A DNA stretch of 64,000 nt from Limnovirga soli (GCF_013106755.1 NZ_WHPF01000002.1:372001-436000); one strand, 5' to 3'. Shown: positions 55,167-63,991, counted from the stretch's first letter. The notes: generated from the sequence alone by a model not told the origin. Translations and numbers: made by a program.

Positions 55167-55601
55167 TTATGATTGTATGGTGATAAATATTTCCTCGTTT
55201 TGTAAATTGGCGTTTTGCATTTTTGAAAATAGTTTGCTAAATGCAATTCGGCTTCCTATTACTTTATTTGACTGCCTGCTTATGCCTGGCAACAAACAAC
55301 CTTCTGTATCCGCAGGTGTATTACCAGGATGAATTCTAATTCCAGAAAACCCAGGAACATTGAGCAATAATGGTAAGAGTGTTTTAAATCTTGCGCTTTG
55401 ATTGATAATTACCTTATATCGGCCAGCGGGTATTGCTGTTTTCCCAGCAACCTTGGATTTTACTATCTGCTCAATTGAATTTGATTGAGATAGCTCCCTG
55501 TCCTGATCTTCAAGAATGAAACATTCAAACTTACCATTGATGTATAACTTTCCGGTTGTACTGTCGGTAGTTCTTACATCTCTATCAAGTAATAATTCCA
55601 T
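55167..55601 (-). CDS. DUF5675-like protein, candidate endolysin
   Basis: The 144-residue protein contains IRIHPGNTPADTEGCLLPG near residue 98, with the His and Cys spaced as in L,D-transpeptidase/carboxypeptidase-like active sites, and the preceding GKTAIPAGRYKV segment. I recall this as DUF5675 in Bacteroidota phages. It lies between a holin-like gene and a small gene, so a cell-wall lysis role is likely but unproven. Confidence 0.6.
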   Translation of the reverse strand: MELLLDRDVRTTDSTTGKLYINGKFECFILEDQDRELSQSNSIEQIVKSKVAGKTAIPAGRYKVIINQSARFKTLLPLLLNVPGFSGIRIHPGNTPADTEGCLLPGISRQSNKVIGSRIAFSKLFSKMQNANLQNEEIFITIQS

Positions 55602-55605
55602 GGTT

Positions 55606-55851
55606 TTATTTGTCCATTACTTTGGTAATTACGTAAACCAATACGCTGCTTATTATGCCCGTGCAAAAGCCTATAATACCCGACCAAACCTGAAGCTTTG
55701 TTTTTAAAATTGCAAGTTCTATATCGGTACTATTTTGCTTATTTGTTTGCTCCTTGCTTGTATTTTCTAATGCTTCAACTTTTGTATACACCAGGATTAG
55801 CAATTCGCGCTGACTTAATTTTTGCAAATCAATATCCTGTTCGTTGGCCAT
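55606..55851 (-). CDS. Holin-like protein (XhlA-like layout)
   Basis: The 81-residue protein has an N-terminal coiled coil (residues 10-50) and one C-terminal membrane helix (VWSGIIGFCTGIISSVLVYVI) with a short charged tail. This is the layout of XhlA/hemolysin-type holins. It starts just after the protease gene and before the endolysin candidate. Confidence 0.65.
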   Translation of the reverse strand: MANEQDIDLQKLSQRELLILVYTKVEALENTSKEQTNKQNSTDIELAILKTKLQVWSGIIGFCTGIISSVLVYVITKVMDK

Positions 55852-55882
55852 CCTGGTAGATTTGAATTTTAGCTAAATAATA

Positions 55883-56338
55883 CTATTCTACAACTGGCAA
55901 ATCCCTGCCGTAATTGGTTTTATAAAACTGCGCATATTGGGCGGCATTTGTTTTCTTAAACTCTTTTACAAAATTTTCACCTTTAGCCATCATTTTATCC
56001 CAGCTATCAACTTCAGCTGTATCATCAGCCCCAGGTACATCCGGATTTTTACCATTAATAATTTCAGTAGGCTTCCTTGACACTGGAATTTTTGCAATTA
56101 CAGCGGCTGTATTATCATAATTTACCAATGCCATTGCTTCAAATGAAGGGCGGTCGCTTTCTGTAAGTTGTTTGCATTGGATAGCACCATCAACCAGGGC
56201 TTTCACCTTTTGCTTATTAGCAGCCTCAATTGCATTTTCTGCTTTTGATTTGGCTGTAATCAAAGCTGATATGGCCGCTGATACTTCCTGCTCTGTGGCA
56301 TTTTCAGCAAGGCCCAATAAAAGAGCTATAGATTTCAT
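55883..56338 (-). CDS. Possible nested scaffold protein (internal start)
   Basis: ATG 56338 is in frame and would yield a 151-residue scaffold-like protein matching the C-terminal part of the protease. This is the Mu Z arrangement. No clear ribosome-binding site can be assessed in this phylum. Confidence 0.4.
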   Translation of the reverse strand: MKSIALLLGLAENATEQEVSAAISALITAKSKAENAIEAANKQKVKALVDGAIQCKQLTESDRPSFEAMALVNYDNTAAVIAKIPVSRKPTEIINGKNPDVPGADDTAEVDSWDKMMAKGENFVKEFKKTNAAQYAQFYKTNYGRDLPVVE

Positions 56339-56980
56339 GTTTTCTGTTTTTTGTAAAGAAGAAATGTTGAAAATTTTATGATAGGCATTGAATAGCTGCT
56401 GTGCATTATTCTCAGTGGCTGGCAATGCAATAGGTTCTGCATCATAAATGCCGTCAATAATCTTTTCCTGTAACGCCTGGTCTGCACCAATCCACCTGTC
56501 CTGGTTGGTTATGTATTTAGTTTTGGCGTCAGCCGCGGTTAATCCGGTACGCTTAGCAATAATTTCAGCAATAATATTTTCCAGTTGATCAAGCTGATCA
56601 GCAAAGTTGCGCATGTCATCCGCATTGCCTCCATTATAGCCAGTAACACGATGAGTCATATATCTGGCATATTTACTCATTTGTACATTTGTACAAGCCG
56701 CAATAATAACAGCGCCCATACTGGCAGCAATACCATCAACAAACCCATTAATTGAGGCTTTGCTATTGCGTATAGCATTAAATATGGTAAGGCCTTTGTA
56801 CACGTCACCGCCTCCACAGTTAACGCGTATGTTAATAGTTGAAAAAGTATTTTCAAGTGTTCGCAGGTCGGTAATAAAGGCCGCATCATCAATGGCCTCG
56901 TATTCACCAATAAAGCCGTACAACAGTATTTCTGCTGTAAAACTGTTTACCTGGTTAACAATCCAAAACTTTTTTTTCAT
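55883..56980 (-). CDS. Head maturation protease with scaffold domain (ClpP-like)
   Basis: The 365-residue protein starts at ATG 56980 (MKKKFWIVNQ). The ClpP-like domain (residues about 15-200) has the nucleophile Ser in GIAASMGAVI and the His in MTHRVTG. The C-terminal part (from Met 215: MKSIALLLGLAENATEQEV) looks like a scaffold region. In Mu, protease I and scaffold Z share one gene with an internal start. Confidence 0.85.
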   Translation of the reverse strand: MKKKFWIVNQVNSFTAEILLYGFIGEYEAIDDAAFITDLRTLENTFSTINIRVNCGGGDVYKGLTIFNAIRNSKASINGFVDGIAASMGAVIIAACTNVQMSKYARYMTHRVTGYNGGNADDMRNFADQLDQLENIIAEIIAKRTGLTAADAKTKYITNQDRWIGADQALQEKIIDGIYDAEPIALPATENNAQQLFNAYHKIFNISSLQKTENMKSIALLLGLAENATEQEVSAAISALITAKSKAENAIEAANKQKVKALVDGAIQCKQLTESDRPSFEAMALVNYDNTAAVIAKIPVSRKPTEIINGKNPDVPGADDTAEVDSWDKMMAKGENFVKEFKKTNAAQYAQFYKTNYGRDLPVVE

Positions 56981-57072
56981 CTTATTTTTTGTTGTGTTGC
57001 CACTATTGAAACACAAACTTAGACTGGCAAAAAAGCTGCTGCAAATAAGCATTTTATCATAGTAATTATAAC

Positions 57073-57103
57073 CGTTACCATAGGGTTTAAAATCGTTACC
57101 ATA
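57073..57103. promoter_or_regulatory. Two direct repeats CGTTACCATA 21 bases apart
   Basis: CGTTACCATA occurs at 57073-57082 and 57094-57103, two helical turns apart, in the gap between the divergent late operons. A related inverted GGTAATGG is at 57163. This is a candidate operator for a late regulator. Confidence 0.45.
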
Positions 57104-57166
57104 AAACTGTAATTCGTAATGGCCTATATAGCTGGGTAAGTTTGCATATAGTAAATACAAGCGGTA

Positions 57167-57664
57167 ATGGCTAAAATAACCAATGATAAAAAGGGGCGGT
57201 TAAACAAGAAAGAGATGGAAGCCAAAAAGCTGATTGCTGAAATTATGTTTATGGACTTTGAAGACCAGAACGTAATAGCTGAATCAGTTGGTGTAACGCC
57301 TAAAACAATTAGCAGTTGGAAGCAAGAAGGCATGTGGGAGAAAAAGCGTTCGGCAAAAACCATTAGCCGCGATGAGCTTGTGAATAAGCTGCTAACCAAC
57401 ATTAATGTAATGCTGGATCAGGCTGTAGCTGATGGAGCTGATAGCAATTTTGGTGCGCTAGCTGATCAGTTGATCAAAATGACCAATTCAATAGAAAAAT
57501 TGGACAAAAAGAACAATGTTATTTACAACGCCGAAACGTTTCAGAATTTCAACCGGTACTTACTTCAACGGATGAATGATGATAAGAATTTAACCCTGGA
57601 CACAATTAAAATAATTAACAAACTCCAGAACGATTATATCACCTTAAGAATGACTGCGGGATGA
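57167..57664 (+). CDS. Terminase small subunit-like protein (gp27 position)
   Basis: The 165-residue protein has a helix-turn-helix (QNVIAESVGVTPKTISSWKQEGMWEKK, residues about 36-62) and a helical C-terminal half. It is the first rightward gene, overlapping the large subunit start by four bases (ATGA). DNA recognition for packaging is likely. Confidence 0.75.
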   Translation: MAKITNDKKGRLNKKEMEAKKLIAEIMFMDFEDQNVIAESVGVTPKTISSWKQEGMWEKKRSAKTISRDELVNKLLTNINVMLDQAVADGADSNFGALADQLIKMTNSIEKLDKKNNVIYNAETFQNFNRYLLQRMNDDKNLTLDTIKIINKLQNDYITLRMTAG

Positions 57665-59220
57665 GTGAGTTAAAAGATGCTATACAACGTTGGCAGGAAC
57701 ATTGCAAATATGTTCAGGAAATGACAGCAGTAAATACTGCGTTGAATCGTATTGCCAGTGAAAAAAGAAAAGCGCTGGCCAAAAAAGATTATCAATATTT
57801 TACCAGTGAATATTTCCCGCACTATTGCTTTGACAAAGAAACCGGTAAGCCAATTTTAAATGCAGACTTCCATAATGATTTTGCATATAAAGTAAAAAGG
57901 GATAAGAACTTTTTTGGCGTGGCAGAATGGCCCCGTGAGCATGCGAAAAGTGTGCACTGCACTATCATTTTGCCATTATGGCTTTATATAAATGGCGAAC
58001 TGGATGGCTTAATTCTTACCAGCAAAAGCCAGGATGCAGCTATAAGATTATTGAGCGACATACAAGCTGAGTTGCAGTATAACCAACGCCTGATTGAAGA
58101 TTTTGGAGAAATGTATAACGAAGGAAGCTGGGAACTGGGAAATTTTGTAACAAACCAAAATGTATTCTTTATTGCCCTGGGACGCGGACAAAGCCCCAGA
58201 GGTATTCGTTATAAAGGCAAGCGCCCTAACATGGGTATATCAGACGATATAGATGATGACGAAATTGTAAATAACCAAAGCAGGGTTATTAAAGTGGTTG
58301 AGTGGTTGCTTGGTGCATTTTATGGCGCATTAGATATTAGACAAAGCCGGTTTATAATGGTGGGCAACCGGTTTCATCCAAAGCAGGTATTAGCCCATAT
58401 AGTAGGCGATGTGGAGGAAGGTGATCCAAAAAGAAAAGGATTACATCATTCACTGGTTTATGCTACAACTGATGGAACGTTAGAAGGTAATCCTACCTGG
58501 CATCAGAAATTTACCAAAGAAGCGCTACACCGCAGATTTAATTTGATTGGAAGTATTATGGCCCTACGGGAATATTTCCATAAATATGTTATAAAGGGTA
58601 AACGTTTTAAAGCAGAGTGGATCCAGTGGGATAAAGTGCCAGCATTAAAAGAAATGGATTGCATGGTAGTTTATTTTGACCCTTCCTATAAAAGCAGTAC
58701 CAGCAATGATTATAAGGCTATAAGGTTTTGGGGTAGAAAAGGCATTAAGCGATATCTAATTGATGCCTATGTACGCCAAACTACAATTACCCAGGCTGTT
58801 AAATGGATGTATGATTTATACGAATCAATACCATCAGAGCTTAGAGCAAATATTGATTGGTGGATGGAAGATGTTTTTTTACAAGATCAATTTTTTCAGG
58901 ACTTCGAAGAGGAGGCAGAACTTAGAGGTTACTATTTACCAATTCGCGGGGATAAACGCCAGAAGCCGGAAAAATTTGCACGTATTGAAGCTATGACACC
59001 CATGTATGAGCGCGGCCATGTTATTTGGAATGAAGCTAAGCGCAAAAGCCCTGACATGCAAACAGGTTATTTGCAATATATGGGCTTTGAAAAAGGTAGC
59101 CCCATAAATGATGATGCGCCGGATGCAGACGAAGGAGCCAATGAGAAAATGAATAAAAAAACATTTAAACAAAAATTTAAACCAATGCTGGGGTATGATG
59201 AAAATCCAAACCGCTGGTAA
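57661..59220 (+). CDS. Terminase large subunit
   Basis: The 519-residue protein has a Walker A-like WPREHAKS (residues about 91-98), Walker B-like MGISDDIDDDE and the nuclease motif VVYFDPSYKSSTSNDYKAI with Asp. A later acidic WWMEDVFLQDQFF segment completes the RNase H-like nuclease. It drives headful DNA packaging of Mu-type genomes. Confidence 0.9.
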   Translation: MSELKDAIQRWQEHCKYVQEMTAVNTALNRIASEKRKALAKKDYQYFTSEYFPHYCFDKETGKPILNADFHNDFAYKVKRDKNFFGVAEWPREHAKSVHCTIILPLWLYINGELDGLILTSKSQDAAIRLLSDIQAELQYNQRLIEDFGEMYNEGSWELGNFVTNQNVFFIALGRGQSPRGIRYKGKRPNMGISDDIDDDEIVNNQSRVIKVVEWLLGAFYGALDIRQSRFIMVGNRFHPKQVLAHIVGDVEEGDPKRKGLHHSLVYATTDGTLEGNPTWHQKFTKEALHRRFNLIGSIMALREYFHKYVIKGKRFKAEWIQWDKVPALKEMDCMVVYFDPSYKSSTSNDYKAIRFWGRKGIKRYLIDAYVRQTTITQAVKWMYDLYESIPSELRANIDWWMEDVFLQDQFFQDFEEEAELRGYYLPIRGDKRQKPEKFARIEAMTPMYERGHVIWNEAKRKSPDMQTGYLQYMGFEKGSPINDDAPDADEGANEKMNKKTFKQKFKPMLGYDENPNRW

Positions 59221-59235
59221 TAAATAATCACCTTT

Positions 59236-59448
59236 ATGATGCAGACAATAAAAAAAAATCCAGAAACGCTAATTGAGATTGACCAGTTATTTCCAAAAAC
59301 AATTGCCTATTTTAAAAATAAAGGTTGCACTAGTATTAGCCTTAGCAATACAATTGTAAGTGTTATTGATGCTAATCATAACGTAGAGCCGCTTTCTTAT
59401 GATATTCAGGACATGTACGTTCTTGAATTTGGTTTAACAAATAAATAA
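59236..59448 (+). CDS. Small phage protein of unknown function
   Basis: The 70-residue alpha/beta protein (LIEIDQLFPKTIAYFKNKGC, SISLSNTIVSVIDANHNVE) is not recognised. It lies between terminase and the gp36-like gene in the rightward operon. Confidence 0.6.
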   Translation: MMQTIKKNPETLIEIDQLFPKTIAYFKNKGCTSISLSNTIVSVIDANHNVEPLSYDIQDMYVLEFGLTNK

Positions 59449-59454
59449 TTTTTT

Positions 59455-59895
59455 ATGTCTTATATAACCAAACAGGATTTTTCATCGAATATATATGTTG
59501 ATATTCTTGATGCGCTTACCAAAGGCGATGATACCATTATAACCAATATCGCAGATCGTAGTACAGATGAGGTAAAGGCATACTTAAATGGCCGGTATGA
59601 TACTGCAAATATTTTCAATAAAGAAGGCGATGAGCGTCATAAATATATTTTGCGCATCTGCTTAACACTTTGCACCTACTATTTATACCTGGCGCACAAT
59701 CCAAGAAAGTTAACTGAAGTTGTTACAAGTGAGTTTGAACGCGCTATTGAAACCCTTGAAAAAATACAAGCAGGTAAAATTAATCCTGAAGGATTGCCAT
59801 TACCTGTAGAACCAGCAACGGAAATACCAGGTACCACCGGTGGTGGCCAGGCAATGCAATGGGGCAGCGATGAAGCACTAGGCACCAGCTACTAA
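59455..59895 (+). CDS. gp36-like head-tail connector (DUF1320)
   Basis: The 146-residue protein has YITKQDFSSNIYVDILDAL and RSTDEVKAYLNGRYDTANIF, the DUF1320 layout of Mu gp36, with a Pro/Gly-rich C-terminus. It would join the head to the tail. In Mu the homologous gene is further downstream. Confidence 0.75.
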   Translation: MSYITKQDFSSNIYVDILDALTKGDDTIITNIADRSTDEVKAYLNGRYDTANIFNKEGDERHKYILRICLTLCTYYLYLAHNPRKLTEVVTSEFERAIETLEKIQAGKINPEGLPLPVEPATEIPGTTGGGQAMQWGSDEALGTSY

Positions 59896-59923
59896 ACCAT
59901 TTTTTAATATTCAATTTAATATC

Positions 59924-61210
59924 ATGGGCTTAAAACAGTTATTAGGCTTTTCAAAAAAAGAAGAGGCTATTGATACCCAAAAACAATATTGGGCAAATTT
60001 TCTTGCTGAGCGTAATACTAAATCTTCAGAACTCAAGAAGGTATTATTCGAACTGGTAGAACAAACCAAATTTTTAACAAAGCAGGATATTGCTAAATGG
60101 AGGTCAGCTTGGCAAAGGGCTATCTCAATTGAATATCCCAACAGGGTAGATCTGCTGGCCGTATACCGTGATATTGAAATTGACAACCATCTTACCGGCG
60201 TTATTGGGCAAATTAAAAATGAGGTTTTGCAAAAGCGTTTTAAAGTTGTAGATATCAACAACGATAGTGATTTGCCAGATACGCATAAACAATTGGAGGA
60301 TGCCCAATGGTTTATTGATTTTTGTGAACTGGTAATTGATAGTGTTTTTTTTGGGTATAGCCTTATACAGTTCGATGATATAATCGAAATCAATGGCAAA
60401 AAGAAATTTGCCTGTGTTGAATTATTAGAGCGTGAACATGTTATACCGGAGCATCATGTTTTTGTAAAAAATCAGGGCGACCATTGGAAACAAGGCATGG
60501 ACTATACATTACCACCTTACAATATGTGGTGTATTGGCATTGGCAAACCTAAAGACCTTGGCCTGTTTAATAAAATTGCGCCACAGGCATTAGCCAAAAA
60601 AAATGTGTTGGCCTTTTGGGATAAGTTTGCTGAATTATTCGGCATGCCCATTCGTATTGGAAAAACTAGCAGCTCCAATCCTAAAGACCGTAATGAAGTA
60701 GCTGAAATGTTGCAAAAAATGGGCGCTGCGGCATGGGGTATGTTTCCGGATGGAACTGACATTGAAATAAAAGAAACTACCCGCGGTGATGCTTACCAGG
60801 TATATGATAAACGTATTGATAGGGCCAATAGCGAAATGAGTAAAGCCATTGTTAACCAAACAATGACCACAGATAATGGCAGCAGTAAAGCCCAAGGCGA
60901 AGTTCACCTGGAGATTCAGGAAAATGTTATTGAGTATTTTGCCAGGCTACTAAAAATTGTTATCAATGATAAGTTGATACCATTCATGATCATGCGCGGC
61001 TTTAAAGGTTGGGAAAGCGCAAAATTTGTATTTGATGAAACGACAGAATTCACTGTGGATGAACAGGTAAAGATCGAAGAAATGATTATGAGCAACTTTG
61101 ATGTGGATCCTAATTATTTTATTGAAAAATATAAAATACCTGTACTGGGTGTTAAACAAAAAAGCAACCCCAATTTCCCTCCCGTAAACAATAAAGGTTT
61201 TTTCGATTAA
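59924..61210 (+). CDS. Portal protein (Mu gp29/DUF935)
   Basis: The 428-residue protein has the DUF935 blocks NHLTGVIGQIKNEVLQKRFKV, EHVIPEHHVFVKNQGD, AFWDKFAELFGMPIRIGKT and GSSKAQGEVHLEIQENVI. It forms the DNA entry ring. A strong hairpin follows the stop codon. Confidence 0.9.
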   Translation: MGLKQLLGFSKKEEAIDTQKQYWANFLAERNTKSSELKKVLFELVEQTKFLTKQDIAKWRSAWQRAISIEYPNRVDLLAVYRDIEIDNHLTGVIGQIKNEVLQKRFKVVDINNDSDLPDTHKQLEDAQWFIDFCELVIDSVFFGYSLIQFDDIIEINGKKKFACVELLEREHVIPEHHVFVKNQGDHWKQGMDYTLPPYNMWCIGIGKPKDLGLFNKIAPQALAKKNVLAFWDKFAELFGMPIRIGKTSSSNPKDRNEVAEMLQKMGAAAWGMFPDGTDIEIKETTRGDAYQVYDKRIDRANSEMSKAIVNQTMTTDNGSSKAQGEVHLEIQENVIEYFARLLKIVINDKLIPFMIMRGFKGWESAKFVFDETTEFTVDEQVKIEEMIMSNFDVDPNYFIEKYKIPVLGVKQKSNPNFPPVNNKGFFD

Positions 61211-61229
61211 GCCCCACGAATGGTGGGGC
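61211..61229 (+). promoter_or_regulatory. Hairpin between portal and gpF genes
   Basis: GCCCCAC (61211-61217) pairs perfectly with GTGGGGC (61223-61229) around the loop GAATG, which contains an ATG in the portal frame. There is no T run, so it is not a normal terminator. The head-protein gene begins immediately after it. Confidence 0.6.
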
Positions 61230-61230
61230 A

Positions 61231-62544
61231 CTGCCCATATTTAGAAAAAAGCAGCTTGATAGTATCTATTCCGGCCAGTGCCATCATTGTGGTGGTTTAC
61301 CAATATCAAACGCCTCTGCCGATGTACCGGATGCACTACAAAAGCAAGCTGAGCGAATTGCCAAAGGGTTATATGATGGATCCATTACTAGTGGCACCAT
61401 TGACCCAGAAATGACCAAGCTAGTTGCTGAAGAGCTGCGCAAAGCAGTTATTAAGGGGTTTGGTACAGATCTAATGAATATGGATTATGATACTCCGGAT
61501 TATAACATGCTTACTCAACTCGAAAAAAATGTATTTCATTTTTCCGGAGCAAAGAATTATCAGCAGTTAAAAAGCATGAGCCTTGCTTTAAAAGATAAAA
61601 ATGGCCTGGTAAGAACCTTTTCAGATTTTAAAATGGATGCCTTATCAATTAACCAGGAATACAATGGCCGTAACTTGGCGACCGAATTTGAAACCGCAAT
61701 CGGTTCCGGACAAATGGCAGGCAAATGGGTTGATATTGAAGCAAATAAAGGTGCAGCTCCATTGCTTAGATACGATACTGTTGGTGATAGCCGTGTAAGG
61801 CCATCACATAAAATTTTAGATGGTATAATCCGTCCTGTTGACGATAGTTTTTGGAATACTTACTACCCGCCAAATGGATGGAATTGCAGGTGTGATGTTA
61901 CCCAATTATTACATGGTACGCCAACCAGAGCAGATCAGGTACAAACGCCGGATGATGTGCCTGCAATATTTCAAACAAATTTAGCTAAGGATGGCCTTGT
62001 CTTTCCTGCAAACCATCCGTACTATATAGATTGCCCGGCAGCAATATTAAAGCAGGCAGAAACGCTGATAAATAATGTTTACAGCAAAATCACCCGAACC
62101 AAGTCCATGAATGCAGATGTGTATGTTGCCAGTCTTGCAGATAAGAATGATCTGGCACAAAACATACAGTTATCCAGGCAACTAGCAGAATTTGGAGAGG
62201 AAGTATACATAAGGCCTCATACCAATGAAACACATGCAAAAAATCCGGAGCTTAAAATAGGTGGAACTATTGGTGATTTTAAAGTGGATCCCAAATTAAC
62301 AACTATTGAAAAGTTTGTTAGAAATTCAATTGATGGGGCAAATAAGCAAGCATGCAACATTCCCGTAATAGTTATTGATGCAAAACGATATAACAAAGAA
62401 GAAATTTGGCAAGCTTTATATGGCGAATTAAAGTCTCCTACCAGAAAGAAAAACATATCGCACGTTTGGCTTATGCTGGATAAGCAATTAATAAAGTTTA
62501 GCCGTGCACAAATAATGAAAAATTTAAAAGATCTATTACCTTAA
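61231..62544 (+). CDS. Minor head protein gpF-like with C-terminal toxin-like nuclease domain
   Basis: The start is uncertain. The frame is open from after TAA about 61191 with no ATG before 61411; CTG 61231 is used here because the first 60 codons look coding (a CHHC zinc-like pair, then residues leading into the gpF domain). ATG 61411 would give 377 residues. The gpF part has RYDTVGDSRVRPSHKILDG and PPNGWNCRCDV. The last about 145 residues (from about 293) resemble CdiA-type toxin nucleases: VYIRPHTNET, KNPELKIGG, GDFKVD and VIVIDAKRYN. Confidence 0.7.
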   Translation: MPIFRKKQLDSIYSGQCHHCGGLPISNASADVPDALQKQAERIAKGLYDGSITSGTIDPEMTKLVAEELRKAVIKGFGTDLMNMDYDTPDYNMLTQLEKNVFHFSGAKNYQQLKSMSLALKDKNGLVRTFSDFKMDALSINQEYNGRNLATEFETAIGSGQMAGKWVDIEANKGAAPLLRYDTVGDSRVRPSHKILDGIIRPVDDSFWNTYYPPNGWNCRCDVTQLLHGTPTRADQVQTPDDVPAIFQTNLAKDGLVFPANHPYYIDCPAAILKQAETLINNVYSKITRTKSMNADVYVASLADKNDLAQNIQLSRQLAEFGEEVYIRPHTNETHAKNPELKIGGTIGDFKVDPKLTTIEKFVRNSIDGANKQACNIPVIVIDAKRYNKEEIWQALYGELKSPTRKKNISHVWLMLDKQLIKFSRAQIMKNLKDLLP

Positions 62545-62548
62545 AAAG

Positions 62549-62576
62549 TAAAGCCAATCCGAAGATTGGCTTTACT
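62549..62576 (+). terminator. 12-bp perfect hairpin after the gpF gene
   Basis: GTAAAGCCAATC pairs perfectly with GATTGGCTTTAC around the loop CGAA. No T run follows on the plus strand, so it may be an RNA-stability or partial terminator element inside the rightward operon. It starts 5 bases after the gpF stop. Confidence 0.6.
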
Positions 62577-62604
62577 CAGAGCAGATTGCCTATGGCGCTC
62601 TGCA

Positions 62605-63207
62605 TTGCAAATATATAAAACTTTGAGAGATCTTCAAATCATATCATCCAGGTTACGGCAAACAATGTCCACGCTTCCTTACAAGGTTGGTGTGCTAATG
62701 GTTGCATACAGTAAGGATCGTTTTAAATATCAAAACTGGATAGATACTTATCCCGAACCATGGAAACCCCGCAGCAGAAAAAAACCCTGGAAAAAAAAGG
62801 GCAAATCACCCAATAATAGCGGGCGGGCCATATTGGTAAAATCAGGCCGTTTAAGGCGCAGTATAAGAATTGTTAATACTACTTCAAACAGTGTAACCAT
62901 TGGTAGCGATGTGCCTTATGCAATGGCTCATAACGATGGGTTTAGGGGGCCGGTAACCCAACAGGTAAGGCAATTTACACGCATCAACCCAAAACGCAAT
63001 ACTACGGGCATTGTTTACCGTAAAGAGGGCAAAAAAAGCACCCGAATTCGTTTTGGGCAAACCAGTAGCGGTATATCCATTGTAAAAGCGCATACACGTA
63101 CCATCAACCAGAATATGCCACGCCGCAGGTTTATGGGGCAAAGCATGTACCTAAACAAACAAATTAACAGGCTTATTGCCGCCGAAATAAATAAAATTTT
63201 TAAGTGA
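62605..63207 (+). CDS. gpG-like virion morphogenesis/tail completion protein
   Basis: About 200 residues. Its start is unclear: TTG 62605 is used since the helix LQIYKTLRDLQIISSRLRQT fits the family, while ATG 62665 would be shorter. The core has YKVGVLMVAYSKDRF, a basic WKPRSRKKPW segment, SGRLRRSIRI and VPYAMAHNDGF. Mu gpG-like proteins aid tail or head completion. Confidence 0.75.
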   Translation: MQIYKTLRDLQIISSRLRQTMSTLPYKVGVLMVAYSKDRFKYQNWIDTYPEPWKPRSRKKPWKKKGKSPNNSGRAILVKSGRLRRSIRIVNTTSNSVTIGSDVPYAMAHNDGFRGPVTQQVRQFTRINPKRNTTGIVYRKEGKKSTRIRFGQTSSGISIVKAHTRTINQNMPRRRFMGQSMYLNKQINRLIAAEINKIFK

Positions 63208-63704
63208 TGATAGAGCAATTATTTAAAGATGTAACTGATCGCCTGGCATTACAGGTACCAGAGCTGCGCTGGATAGATTTAGAGTTTGGCCAACTCGAAA
63301 TACCAGACGAGCATTATCCGGTACAATTCCCCTGCGTGTTGGTAGATTTTCCCGATATCCCATTTACCGATGAAGGGTTTGGTAACCAGCAAGGCGTAGT
63401 TAATATACAATTGCGCCTGGCGCTTGATTTATACGAAGATTATCATATAGTTGATGGTAACGATGCTCCGCAAAGAGATACGGCATTTGAGCGCCTGCAA
63501 ATAATAAATAAGATACATCAGGCGCTACATTGGTGGGAGGGTGATTACTTTACCCCACTAAGCAGAATATTGATATCATCTGAACGTAGGGATGATGGCC
63601 TTAAAGTATTTACACTCGTTTATGTAAGTCAGGCAAAAGATGATAGTGCAGCCAAAGTATATTTAGAACGTACAGATCTTACGACTATATACGTTAAATC
63701 CTAA
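63207..63704 (+). CDS. gp37-like tail terminator protein
   Basis: The 165-residue protein starts at ATG 63207, overlapping the gpG stop (TGATG). It has LRWIDLEFGQLEIPDEHYPVQ and YVSQAKDDSAAKVYLERTD segments with an alpha/beta layout expected for tail-terminator-type proteins. The call rests largely on position. Confidence 0.55.
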   Translation: MIEQLFKDVTDRLALQVPELRWIDLEFGQLEIPDEHYPVQFPCVLVDFPDIPFTDEGFGNQQGVVNIQLRLALDLYEDYHIVDGNDAPQRDTAFERLQIINKIHQALHWWEGDYFTPLSRILISSERRDDGLKVFTLVYVSQAKDDSAAKVYLERTDLTTIYVKS

Positions 63705-63991
63705 TTGCTTTCTAAAGCATATGTAGTGGCTTTACCCTGGTTATTTTGGTAACAGAAAGTAAAAGTTTCTAATCTTTTCGCGTTGGGCTTGCTTTGTTTT
63801 AATTGCTTAAGTAATATACCGTTCTGGCGTATCAGGGTAAGTATGTAGTCTCGGTCTAAAAATATTTCTTTTTCGCTCAATATATCCAACACATCATCGG
63901 TACGTTTACGCTCTAGCTCATACCAGTAATAATACCTTTTTATAAGGTATTCATTTCTAAGCTGTATAAGATTGGAATTGCGACCTTTCAT
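63701..63991 (-). CDS. Small phage protein of unknown function
   Basis: The 96-residue basic protein opens MKGRNSNLIQLRNEYLIKRYYYW, then ERKRTDDVLDILSEKEIFL, and is helix-rich. Similar small proteins occur near structural genes in Bacteroidota Mu-like phages, from memory. It converges on the gp37-like gene with a four-base overlap. Possibly a DNA-binding regulator; unproven. Confidence 0.55.
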   Translation of the reverse strand: MKGRNSNLIQLRNEYLIKRYYYWYELERKRTDDVLDILSEKEIFLDRDYILTLIRQNGILLKQLKQSKPNAKRLETFTFCYQNNQGKATTYALESN

